Positions 1-6,449 of a stretch of 8,149 bases of DNA are shown piece by piece. Numbering within the stretch: position 1 is the first letter of the stretch; every line of letters starts with the position of its first letter. The notes beneath the pieces are model-generated. The model was given only the letters and a program-made list of their open reading frames with translations, did no database searches and was not told the DNA's origin. This DNA comes from Mucilaginibacter sp. (GTDB lineage: Bacteria; Bacteroidota; Bacteroidia; Sphingobacteriales; Sphingobacteriaceae): positions 1 to 8,149 of the forward strand of contig JAFAKI010000180.1 in NCBI GenBank assembly GCA_019235595.1. The letters run 5' to 3'. Position numbers and translations under genes: made by a program.

Positions 1-1527
1 CAGGCCAATATGATATTCCTGTATCAAGGCAGGATTTTCAGGCGTCAACGTAAAACTTACCCTGATATTGGCCTGTTCGCCATTCATAATAAAGTAACCC
101 CTTAACTGGTTTTCGGCAACTACTTCGCCGATGCTGTTTATTTTGCCGGCTTTATCAAAAATGGTAGTCGCCTCTGCTTTCAGCTTATCAGGAAAATAAT
201 CCATAAAAAAGTTCATGGCGAAAATGCCGCTGGCTTGTGCGTTGTTCCAGTTGGGCAACAGTTTTATCAATTCGTCCCGACGCTGGGTAAGAATATCGGA
301 TGCCGGCAGTTGCCTTGGTTTGATGCCTGATAATCGCAGCAGGGTGTCAGCCACCTGGAGGTTGATCGCCCCGGCACGGGCATAAGTCTGGTTAGCAAAG
401 CTGATCACCCCTATTCCATATCCAGGATAGATAGTCCATTCGCTGCCAAAACCTGGCAAGCCCCCGGAGTGGCCTACGGCTGTCATCCCATCCACATATT
501 TCCGCCAGCCCAAACCATAACAATAGGCATATGCAAAAGGATAAAGCCTCCCGTTAGCGGTTTTATAGTTCGCATTAAAGCCTATGAAATCCCAGGGATA
601 TTGCATCTCGCGGATGGAGCTTCTTTTAACCGGACCGGTCTCCGCATCATCCCTCGGCGGCCAGGCCGTTAAATGTAATTCAACATATTTGCTGAAGTCT
701 TCTATCGTCGTGATCATTCCGCCCATAGCGCCATAGGAGCCATCATGCAGAAGGGGTTGTTCCACCCATTGATTATCTATCCAGCGGTAGCCGTGGGCCA
801 GTAATTCTTTAGGCACTTTATCATACTCGTAGTAAGTATGGGTCATGCCCAGTGGTTTCAAAATATTTTCGGTAATGTATTGCTGGTAGCTTTTACCAGA
901 TACTTTTTTAATAATATAGCCCAAAGTAGCAAAGCCAAGGTTGCTGTACTCATAACCTTGAGAAGGATCATTAGAGAAAGATATGTCTTTTTTATAAAGG
1001 TCGATCAACTGCTCATCGGTATTAGCCAGTTGGCGGTCGCCCCAGGGATTATCTTCCGGAAAACCTGCCGTATGAGTCAGCAGATTGCGAATAGTGATGG
1101 GTGCAGCATCTTTAGTAAGATATTTCAACCCTTGCATTTCGGGGATGTACAAATAGGCCGGATCATCCAATTGCAGTTTTCCTTCATCGCGCAGCTTCAA
1201 AATAGCCATCGCCGTAAAGCTTTTGCTCATCGACGCAATGCGAAAATCTGATTTTGAAGTAGCTTCGATTTTATTTTTCAGCTCCGTGTAACCAATATTA
1301 CCTGTGTGCACCAGTTTCCCGTCTACAACAATACCATACACCATGCCTGGGAAATGGTTTTGTTCCGCATAATCTTTATACAGTTTATCGATCACCGGGT
1401 AGGCAGCTTCGATCTTTTTTAATCTATCGGCGTCGGTGAAGACGGGCGGTTTGTAGGACTGGGCTGATAGCGCTATTGAAAAAAACAACAGCATAGATAG
1501 AATTGAAAAAGTTTTTCTGATTGGCAT
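1..1527 (-). CDS. Secreted serine hydrolase, class C beta-lactamase/penicillin-binding family (3' end outside window)
   Basis: The minus-strand frame is open from the ATG at 1527 to position 1 with no stop, giving 509 codons and a C-terminus beyond the left edge. Residues 1-22 form a signal peptide (basic MPIRK, then a hydrophobic stretch ending ALSA before QS), so the protein is exported. The catalytic set of the family is complete: S99-x-x-K102 (nucleophile and general base), Y194-S195-N196 (the YxN motif) and H353-S354-G355 (the third motif, as HSGG). The hydrolase domain covers about residues 45-400. A C-terminal part from about 405, continuing past the edge, resembles the small beta-rich domains often appended to these enzymes. 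The family includes class C beta-lactamases, D-aminopeptidases and esterases; the substrate cannot be told from sequence, and antibiotic resistance should not be assumed. The gene faces away from the unknown membrane protein at 1602 and is not linked to the kai operon. Confidence 0.93.
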   Translation of the reverse strand, partial: MPIRKTFSILSMLLFFSIALSAQSYKPPVFTDADRLKKIEAAYPVIDKLYKDYAEQNHFPGMVYGIVVDGKLVHTGNIGYTELKNKIEATSKSDFRIASMSKSFTAMAILKLRDEGKLQLDDPAYLYIPEMQGLKYLTKDAAPITIRNLLTHTAGFPEDNPWGDRQLANTDEQLIDLYKKDISFSNDPSQGYEYSNLGFATLGYIIKKVSGKSYQQYITENILKPLGMTHTYYEYDKVPKELLAHGYRWIDNQWVEQPLLHDGSYGAMGGMITTIEDFSKYVELHLTAWPPRDDAETGPVKRSSIREMQYPWDFIGFNANYKTANGRLYPFAYAYCYGLGWRKYVDGMTAVGHSGGLPGFGSEWTIYPGYGIGVISFANQTYARAGAINLQVADTLLRLSGIKPRQLPASDILTQRRDELIKLLPNWNNAQASGIFAMNFFMDYFPDKLKAEATTIFDKAGKINSIGEVVAENQLRGYFIMNGEQANIRVSFTLTPENPALIQEYHIGL

Positions 1528-1557
1528 TTTAAGGAATTTAATAATACTTCTTAATCA

Positions 1558-1577
1558 AGTAATATTACTAAATTTAG
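1558..1577. repeat. Two overlapping perfect palindromes in a divergent spacer
   Basis: AGTAATATTACT (1558-1569, 12 bp) and CTAAATTTAG (1568-1577, 10 bp) are both perfect palindromes and share two bases. They lie between the divergent starts at 1527 and 1596/1602, on top of the candidate -7 box and the expected transcription start of the serine hydrolase. This is a plausible place for a dimeric repressor to bind, but AT-rich spacers give such palindromes by chance fairly often. Confidence 0.3.
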
Positions 1578-1602
1578 CGTGTATCACCTAAGTCTTTGCA
1601 AA
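1569..1602 (-). promoter_or_regulatory. Candidate Bacteroidota-type promoter for the serine hydrolase
   Basis: Read on the minus strand, TTTG (1602-1599) is followed after 22 bases by TAAATTTA (1576-1569). This fits the Bacteroidota vegetative promoter pattern TTTG or TTG, about 17-23 bases, then TAnnTTTG, with one mismatch in the -7 box. Transcription would start near 1562, leaving a leader of about 35 nt before the ATG at 1527. The TTTG box overlaps the start codon region of the opposite gene. The assignment is by eye and the motif is short and AT-rich. Confidence 0.4.
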
Positions 1603-2168
1603 TGAGATTAGATTTCAATAAATGGCAATCCTATTTGATTGTTTTTGCTCCCATTATCATCCTGGAAATATTTAACATAGCCTCGGATATTTTGAATATG
1701 CCATATGACCTTGCATTTACTGTAAGCAGCCTGCTATTTTTCGCAGGAACTTTGGTTTGTTATGGGGCGCAATTTTATGTAGGGCTAAGATTTTTCCGGC
1801 AGTCACAACAAGGAAATCTGGTGTTTGTAATTATCTGTTCGATACCATTGTTATTCATTGCATATACCTGCATGTATATAGTTTATAATTGGCATGGTTT
1901 GCTGAATGTGCAGCGAGCGATGCTGTCGCCCCAAAAACAGAAATTGTCGGATGTAATATCATTCTGGTTAGCCGGATATACGGCCGTTACCTATCTACTG
2001 GTAAACAACAACATTATTAGATGGAATCTAAGCAAGGTTCAAGAGCCGGAAATAAAATCGTCCCTTAAACAAACGTATTTGCTGCCGTTGAAAAGAATTG
2101 TCAGGATATCTTTTGCATTGTACGTTATCACAGTAGTCACGTCTATAATATTGGAATATTACTTGTAA
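1602..2168 (+). CDS. Small polytopic membrane protein of unknown function
   Basis: The frame encodes 188 residues from the ATG at 1602. An in-frame TTG two codons upstream, at 1596, would give 190, but the ATG is preferred because TTG starts are uncommon and no ribosome site favours it. I do not recognise the family. Numbered from the TTG, five hydrophobic stretches look membrane-spanning: about 12-32, 39-62, 75-99, 121-139 and 168-188. Basic or polar loops separate them (RFFRQSQQG near 65-73, SPQKQKLSD near 111-119, and a longer KVQEPEIKSSLKQ loop before the last segment). There is no signal peptide and no recognisable catalytic motif. It faces away from the serine hydrolase and converges on the histidine kinase gene, with 27 bp between the two stops and no clear hairpin terminator there. 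It appears to be a monocistronic inner-membrane protein; a role with the kai operon is not indicated. Confidence 0.72.
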   Translation: MRLDFNKWQSYLIVFAPIIILEIFNIASDILNMPYDLAFTVSSLLFFAGTLVCYGAQFYVGLRFFRQSQQGNLVFVIICSIPLLFIAYTCMYIVYNWHGLLNVQRAMLSPQKQKLSDVISFWLAGYTAVTYLLVNNNIIRWNLSKVQEPEIKSSLKQTYLLPLKRIVRISFALYVITVVTSIILEYYL

Positions 2169-2195
2169 GAGCTGATGTAATTCTTAAGTTATTTT

Positions 2196-3866
2196 CTACC
2201 CCTCTACCAAAGGCAAATCAAAATAAAACGTAGAGCCTTCACCAAATTTACTTTCTACACCGATTTTGCCTTTATGGGTGTTAATGATCGTTGATGAGAT
2301 AAACAACCCCATGCCCAGGCCGCTGGTCATATTCTTTTTATCTTCCACCCGGTAAAAACGCTCAAATATTTTGCCCATCTGCTCATCAGATAAGCCAATA
2401 CCAAAATCGGTAACAGCCACCCGTGCACAGTTTTCAAATCTAAATGACCTGATCACTACTCTGCGGCTGCCGTCAGAATATTTAACCGCGTTATTGATCA
2501 GGTTCATGAGCACCTGCTCAATACGTTCGGCGTTGCCTTTTATCATAAAATCAGTGTCGTTTTCCACCTCGAATTCGAAAGTCGGGGTCATGTGTACCGC
2601 ATTCTCAACGCAATCGGCCACCACTTCTTTCAGGTTAATAACGTCCAAATTATAGTTTAGCATGCCCGCTTTTATTTTGCTCATATCCAGCAGGTCGTCT
2701 ACCAAAAACTGCAACTTGGCCAGCGCAATAACGGCTTTATTAATGTATTGCTTCACCGTATCAGGCAACTCATCTTTCTGATGCATCAGAATAAGTTGAA
2801 GGTATCCCTTCAAGCTGGTAAGCGGCGTCTTTAGTTCATGACTGGCAACTCCAATAAACTCATCCTTGCGTTCGACCTCCTTTTTCTGCTCTTCAATATC
2901 AGTAGCAGTGCCAACCCACAATACAATCTCGCCGCTTTCATTCCTAAGCGGCATTGCCCGGTTTAAATACCAGCGGTAAACGCCATCCTTTCCTCGGCGG
3001 TATCTGCTTTCAGCCTCAAATGTTTCCGCCGTTTGCAACGCCTCGCGGTATTTCTCCATAAACATCGCCAGATCATCGGGATGAATGGCATCGCGCCATC
3101 CCAATCCCATAGATTGCTCCTCAGTAAGCCCGGTATAGTTATACCAGCGTTCGTTATAGAAGGTCGCCTCACCATTGGGCAAACTGGTCCAGGTCATTTG
3201 AGCAATATGATCCGCCAGCAACTTAAAATTCCCACGGCTTGTATATAAGTCATGGGTGCGTTGTACTACTATTCCCTCAAGTTCATTTTTTTGTTGCGTA
3301 ACCAGTTTTTGACTAGTCTCCAGCCGTTCATTCTGGATCATTAAATTCGCCTGCGCTGTTTTTTGTTCGGTCAGGTCTGTTAATATCACGCTCAGACGGT
3401 CGCCGCCATCCATGCCAATCACGGCAAATGAGCACAGACAGCAGGTAGCCCAGTCCGTAGTGTTTTTAATAAACAATTCATCTTTGGTATCTTGTTTCCA
3501 GGCCTTTTTTAATAATCTGCGGTATTTTCTTTTTGATTCTTCAGCAATAAAATGCTCAAAAGATACCCCTGTCACTTTCTCAAGCGGAAATTGCACCAGG
3601 TTGGCAAACCCGCTATTACAATATAAAATGAGACCATTTTCATCTAAAGTTACCGCGCCTTCGCTCATCTTTTCAATAAATACGCGATAAGTATGATCGG
3701 CTGTTTTTAAAGCATATACCTGATGCGTATCTCCATTTTTAACTACCAGCGCGTCAACCTGACCGGTACGGATGGCTTCAAGCATAGCAGCAGCTTCTTC
3801 CAGCCGCCATTGAAGCTCTTCATTCCGGTTTAACAGTTCTTCGTATGACACTTGTTTCTCCATCAC
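2196..3866 (-). CDS. Soluble PAS-PAS sensor histidine kinase, last gene of the kai operon
   Basis: The product is a 556-residue kinase without signal peptide or membrane segment, so it acts in the cytoplasm. In order: an N-terminal amphipathic/coiled region (about 5-32, followed by the TGQVDALVV stretch); PAS 1 (about 58-167); a coiled-coil linker (about 168-210); PAS 2 with PAC (about 213-328, including IHPDDL at 261-266); HisKA (about 333-398) with phospho-acceptor His343 in ASHELKTPLTS; and HATPase_c (about 440-554). The ATPase domain has an N box (N455, N458, N459), DFGIG (487-491) and a GLGMGL G2 loop (516-521). No receiver domain follows, so it should pass phosphate to a separate response regulator not present here. 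The GTG at 3866 overlaps the upstream kaiB stop by 4 nt. The adjacent ATG at 3863 would overlap by 1 nt (TGATG) and is equally likely. Either way it is translationally coupled to kaiB. This suggests a SasA-like output kinase, though it has no KaiB-like domain of its own. The kinase call is firm; the Kai link is inferred from context. Confidence 0.95.
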   Translation of the reverse strand: MMEKQVSYEELLNRNEELQWRLEEAAAMLEAIRTGQVDALVVKNGDTHQVYALKTADHTYRVFIEKMSEGAVTLDENGLILYCNSGFANLVQFPLEKVTGVSFEHFIAEESKRKYRRLLKKAWKQDTKDELFIKNTTDWATCCLCSFAVIGMDGGDRLSVILTDLTEQKTAQANLMIQNERLETSQKLVTQQKNELEGIVVQRTHDLYTSRGNFKLLADHIAQMTWTSLPNGEATFYNERWYNYTGLTEEQSMGLGWRDAIHPDDLAMFMEKYREALQTAETFEAESRYRRGKDGVYRWYLNRAMPLRNESGEIVLWVGTATDIEEQKKEVERKDEFIGVASHELKTPLTSLKGYLQLILMHQKDELPDTVKQYINKAVIALAKLQFLVDDLLDMSKIKAGMLNYNLDVINLKEVVADCVENAVHMTPTFEFEVENDTDFMIKGNAERIEQVLMNLINNAVKYSDGSRRVVIRSFRFENCARVAVTDFGIGLSDEQMGKIFERFYRVEDKKNMTSGLGMGLFISSTIINTHKGKIGVESKFGEGSTFYFDLPLVEG

Positions 3867-4162
3867 AAATTCACCGCATTTATTTCAAGGCCCTTAAGTA
3901 CTCTTCGCTTATCAGACATATCGCCAATTAATCTCTTTTCCATACCTGGCGCCTTTTTTATGAGCATAGGCAAGGCAATCAATTGCTCCTCCATAGCAAC
4001 AATCGGCTGCTGATACACGTCAATAATCTCCAGTTCATAGCAACCCTTTAAATATTCTTCACATATTTTTTTCAGGTTCGATATGGCTCGTGTAGAATTG
4101 GGCGACGCGCCCGTTACAAACAGGCGCATCACGTAAACAGTTTTGCGATTTCCCTCTCCCAT
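3863..4162 (-). CDS. kaiB: KaiB-like protein, divergent second copy
   Basis: This 99-residue protein has KaiB family length and order: a first beta strand and turn VMRLFVTGASPNS (11-23), a helix with ISNLKKICEEYLKG (27-40), ELEIIDVYQQP (43-53), then ALPMLIKKAP (63-72) and RLIGDMSDKRRVLKGLEI (77-94). Canonical KaiB switches from its own fold to a thioredoxin-like fold and binds the CI ring of KaiC. This copy departs from the canonical sequence in the switching half: ALPML replaces ATPTL, and the proline-rich loop (PEP in the neighbouring copy) reads PGMEK. It may therefore prefer one fold, as the KaiB-like domain of SasA does. It starts 16 nt after the first kaiB stop and overlaps the kinase gene by 1-4 nt, so it is probably made in step with that kinase. 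Family assignment is strong; the role is inferred. Confidence 0.9.
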   Translation of the reverse strand: MGEGNRKTVYVMRLFVTGASPNSTRAISNLKKICEEYLKGCYELEIIDVYQQPIVAMEEQLIALPMLIKKAPGMEKRLIGDMSDKRRVLKGLEINAVNL

Positions 4163-4178
4163 TTTATAGATTAATGAT

Positions 4179-4469
4179 TTAAGCAGGGATAATGTTTAAA
4201 CCAACCAGAACTTTTTCTTCATCAGACAGATCTCCGATTATTTTGCGTATAGGTTCGGGCACTTTACGCACCAGTGTTGGTGTAGCCAATATCTGGTCGC
4301 CCTCAGCTAGTTGCGGCTTTCGCAGAAGGTCTATCACTTCTATTCTATATTGACCTTTGAGGTGTTCCTCGCAATATTTTCTAAGGTTATTCAAAGCCGT
4401 TACCGACTTCTCGGTATGTCCGGCGATGTATAACCTTAGTTCCCACTTTTTTGTATCTTCAGCTGTCAT
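4179..4469 (-). CDS. kaiB: KaiB, canonical copy
   Basis: This 96-residue protein closely follows cyanobacterial KaiB from end to end: LRLYIAGHTEKSVTALNNL (11-29), KGQYRIEVIDLLRKPQLAE (38-56), ILATPTLVRKVPEPIRK (60-76) and IIGDLSDEEKVLVGLNII (77-94). The ATPTL segment, the proline loop and the IGDLS motif, which lie in the fold-switching half, are all present. KaiB acts by binding the CI domain of KaiC and, in cyanobacteria, recruiting KaiA and displacing SasA. No kaiA is seen here, so its effect is presumably directly on KaiC or on the linked kinase. The ATG at 4469 lies inside the end of kaiC (11 nt overlap), indicating co-transcription and translational coupling. It is about as long as the structured core of cyanobacterial KaiB and lacks the acidic C-terminal tail. 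Confidence 0.96.
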   Translation of the reverse strand: MTAEDTKKWELRLYIAGHTEKSVTALNNLRKYCEEHLKGQYRIEVIDLLRKPQLAEGDQILATPTLVRKVPEPIRKIIGDLSDEEKVLVGLNIIPA

Positions 4470-6240
4470 TTTGCGGTTTTTTTGGTTTGGAATTTTTTTC
4501 TCCGCTAAGTCTTATGTTTTGCATGGTCTCGCGGTTCTTGTTCAATATCTGCTTTCTGAGCTCCTCTTCCTCATAAACTTTATTGAGCTCTTCTTCTACC
4601 GATTCAAACTCAGCGTTCAGACTGGCAATTTTTGATTCGAGCACCTGGCGCTTACGCATAATTTCTCTGTCTTTCCGGTTCAGGGTATAATTGCGAATGG
4701 CTATCCCGGTTTCTTCCTGAATCATCTGAGCTTCACGCGCCGAGCCGGTCAAAATGCCATCTGGCCCAACGTACACATTTATCAGTTCAAGGCCATCATC
4801 GCTAATCACAAACTCACGCACCTGGTTAGAGTGCTTCATTCCCCTCGATTTCATCACATACAAGCCTCTGTTCCGCTCGCCATTTGCTTCTATATCTTTC
4901 ACCAGCAGCCAGCTATCCACCAATGACGACACGGCCTCGTCTGTCGGATCCCTTAATGAATCGTTTAAATTAAGGGCCGTGAACATAACGGTTATTTGCT
5001 CGTTTTGTAAAAAGTCGATCAGGCGTATTAACATATTTTTTACCTCGCTTAATGAGCCTATCGAAGCAAAATTGGTTATCGGATCTAAGATTACCACTGC
5101 CGGTTTGAATTTCTGGATCTCCTTATAAATGGCAACAAGGTGCATTTCCAACCCATAAAGCGTAGGGCGCGCGGCACAAAATTTTAATAAACCCGTTTTT
5201 ACATGTTTATCCAGGTGCAGATTGATGGAACGCATATTTCGTATAATTTGCTGAGGCGGCTCCTCAAAGGCAAAATAGAGGCAGCGTTCTCCGTTTCTGC
5301 ACACACCGTCGGCAAATGTGGTAGCAATACTTGTTTTGCCGGTGCCAGCCGTACCCGATATCAGGATACTCCCGCCTCTGAAAAAGCCTTTCCCTCCGAG
5401 CATCTCGTCAAACGAAGGTATGCCCGATGATATTCGCTCGGAAGTGACTTCCTTATCTAATTCTAACGAAGTAACGGGCAATACAACAATACCATCATTG
5501 TCTATCAGGAATGGATATTCGTTAGTGCCGTGTAATGAGCCCCGGTACTTAACAATCCGAAGGCGCCGGGTTGATATCTGGTTTAGTACACGATGGTCTA
5601 ACAGGATCACGCAATCAGATACATATTCTTCCAGCCCATGGCGGGTTAGTTTGCCGTCGCCGCGTTCGCCGGTAATTATTGCGGTTACACCTTTATCCTT
5701 TAGCCAGGTAAAAAGGCGCCTTAGTTCAGCTCTTAATATGGCCTCATTTGCCAAACCACCAAAAAGATTTTCAATAGTGTCCAGCACAACTCTTTTTGCT
5801 TTCACAGTATTTATTGCATATTCGAGCCTTATAAATAATCCATCCAGGTCATATTCGCCGGTTTCGCTTATCTCGGTCCGTGCGATGTGTACATAATCCA
5901 CTTTTATTTTCTTGTTCGCCTGCAATTTTTCCAGGTCAAAACCCAGTGATGCAACGTTCAACGCTAATTCCGGCACACGCTCCTCAAAAGTCATAATAAC
6001 ACCCGGTTCGGCAAATTGCGTGGCCCCCCGTACTATAAATTCAACCGACATCATGGTTTTGCCGCTGCCGGCTTCGCCACAAATCAATGTGGGCCTTCCC
6101 TTGGGTAGTCCCCCGCCCGTTACTTCGTCCAATCCGGATATCCCGCTGGGCGTCTTTTGCAGACCTAACTGCTTTTTATCATCTTTTTTCTGTTTCTTAT
6201 TATTGTCTGGTTTCATAGGTTTAATGGCCGGTGTAATCAC
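4459..6240 (-). CDS. kaiC: KaiC-family double-domain ATPase/autokinase with coiled-coil tail
   Basis: The protein has 593 residues from the GTG at 6240, or 585 from the in-frame ATG at 6216, which I consider at least as likely since the extra residues (MITPAIKP) carry no conserved feature. After a Lys-rich N-terminus come two RecA/KaiC domains. CI (about 29-257) has Walker A GEAGSGKT (55-62), catalytic E86-E87 in MTFEER, and Walker B VVLDT (151-155). CII (about 266-490) has Walker A GTAGTGKT (296-303), E326-E327 in FAFEEP, and Walker B VILDP (383-387). By alignment from memory with Synechococcus KaiC, S438-S439 occupy the S431/T432 phosphosite positions and T433 that of T426, so autophosphorylation is expected. 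GILTGSAREAQ (495-505) matches the A-loop region. Beyond it, about 520-577 is a highly charged predicted coiled coil, longer than the cyanobacterial tail. KaiC forms hexamers. It is the first gene of the operon and overlaps the first kaiB by 11 nt. Confidence 0.96.
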   Translation of the reverse strand: MITPAIKPMKPDNNKKQKKDDKKQLGLQKTPSGISGLDEVTGGGLPKGRPTLICGEAGSGKTMMSVEFIVRGATQFAEPGVIMTFEERVPELALNVASLGFDLEKLQANKKIKVDYVHIARTEISETGEYDLDGLFIRLEYAINTVKAKRVVLDTIENLFGGLANEAILRAELRRLFTWLKDKGVTAIITGERGDGKLTRHGLEEYVSDCVILLDHRVLNQISTRRLRIVKYRGSLHGTNEYPFLIDNDGIVVLPVTSLELDKEVTSERISSGIPSFDEMLGGKGFFRGGSILISGTAGTGKTSIATTFADGVCRNGERCLYFAFEEPPQQIIRNMRSINLHLDKHVKTGLLKFCAARPTLYGLEMHLVAIYKEIQKFKPAVVILDPITNFASIGSLSEVKNMLIRLIDFLQNEQITVMFTALNLNDSLRDPTDEAVSSLVDSWLLVKDIEANGERNRGLYVMKSRGMKHSNQVREFVISDDGLELINVYVGPDGILTGSAREAQMIQEETGIAIRNYTLNRKDREIMRKRQVLESKIASLNAEFESVEEELNKVYEEEELRKQILNKNRETMQNIRLSGEKNSKPKKPQNDS

Positions 6241-6445
6241 TCTTAAATTAATTTCTGGTGTGCTATTAATAAATAGGTAACCAATTACTTAGGTTTCATA
6301 AATGCAGTTTAAACCCAAAAGCCGAAAAAAAGTTTTTGACATGAATAATTTTCATTAAAGACCTACCCCGTTAATTCTAAAATCAACAATATCTAAACCA
6401 TATTCTTTAAAATAAGTTTATAATCATGAGAGTTAACCATGCGGG
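6241..6445. promoter_or_regulatory. Divergent intergenic region between the kai operon and the DUF2383 gene
   Basis: This 205 bp AT-rich spacer must hold the promoter of the kai operon (leftward) and, probably, that of the DUF2383-kinase pair (rightward). I could not find a convincing paired Bacteroidota promoter. TAAGTTTA (6413-6420, plus strand) matches TAnnTTTG at seven of eight positions, and TATTGTTG (6391-6384, minus strand) also matches at seven, but neither has a -33 TTG at proper spacing. An imperfect palindrome ATGAATAATTTTCAT (6341-6355, five-base arms ATGAA/TTCAT) and an 8-bp palindrome GTTTAAAC (6307-6314) lie near the middle and could be operator sites. Only the position is firm. 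Confidence 0.45.
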
Positions 6446-6449
6446 ATGA
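6426..6449 (+). other. Possible seven-residue leader ORF overlapping the DUF2383 start
   Basis: The ATG at 6426 opens a frame encoding MRVNHAG with a TGA at 6447-6449. That stop overlaps the DUF2383 start codon as ATGA, an arrangement typical of translational coupling. No ribosome site is visible for it and a frame this short can arise by chance, so it is recorded only as a possibility. Confidence 0.15.

Noticed and set aside
838..1251. Plus-strand open frame of 137 codons inside the serine hydrolase region
   Set aside because: It lies antisense to a continuous minus-strand frame that contains all three catalytic motifs of the beta-lactamase family, and its translation shows no domain.
2169..2195. 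Possible bidirectional terminator between the convergent stops
   Set aside because: The 27 bp contain only a CTTAAG palindrome and no stem of useful length with a T-run, so no terminator is called.
2196..3866. KaiB-like sensor domain at the N-terminus of the kinase, as in SasA
   Set aside because: The first 60 residues are a helical/coiled segment followed by PAS; no KaiB strand or IGD-type motif is present. The KaiB-like part is the separate upstream gene.
5318..5896. Plus-strand open frame of 192 codons antisense to kaiC
   Set aside because: The opposite strand encodes conserved KaiC sequence with Walker motifs throughout; the antisense translation is Ser/Pro-rich and resembles nothing.
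6325..6337. A-run followed by T-run (AAAAAAAGTTTTT) as a terminator
   Set aside because: It has no GC stem or loop and lies in a divergent spacer where neither flanking gene ends.
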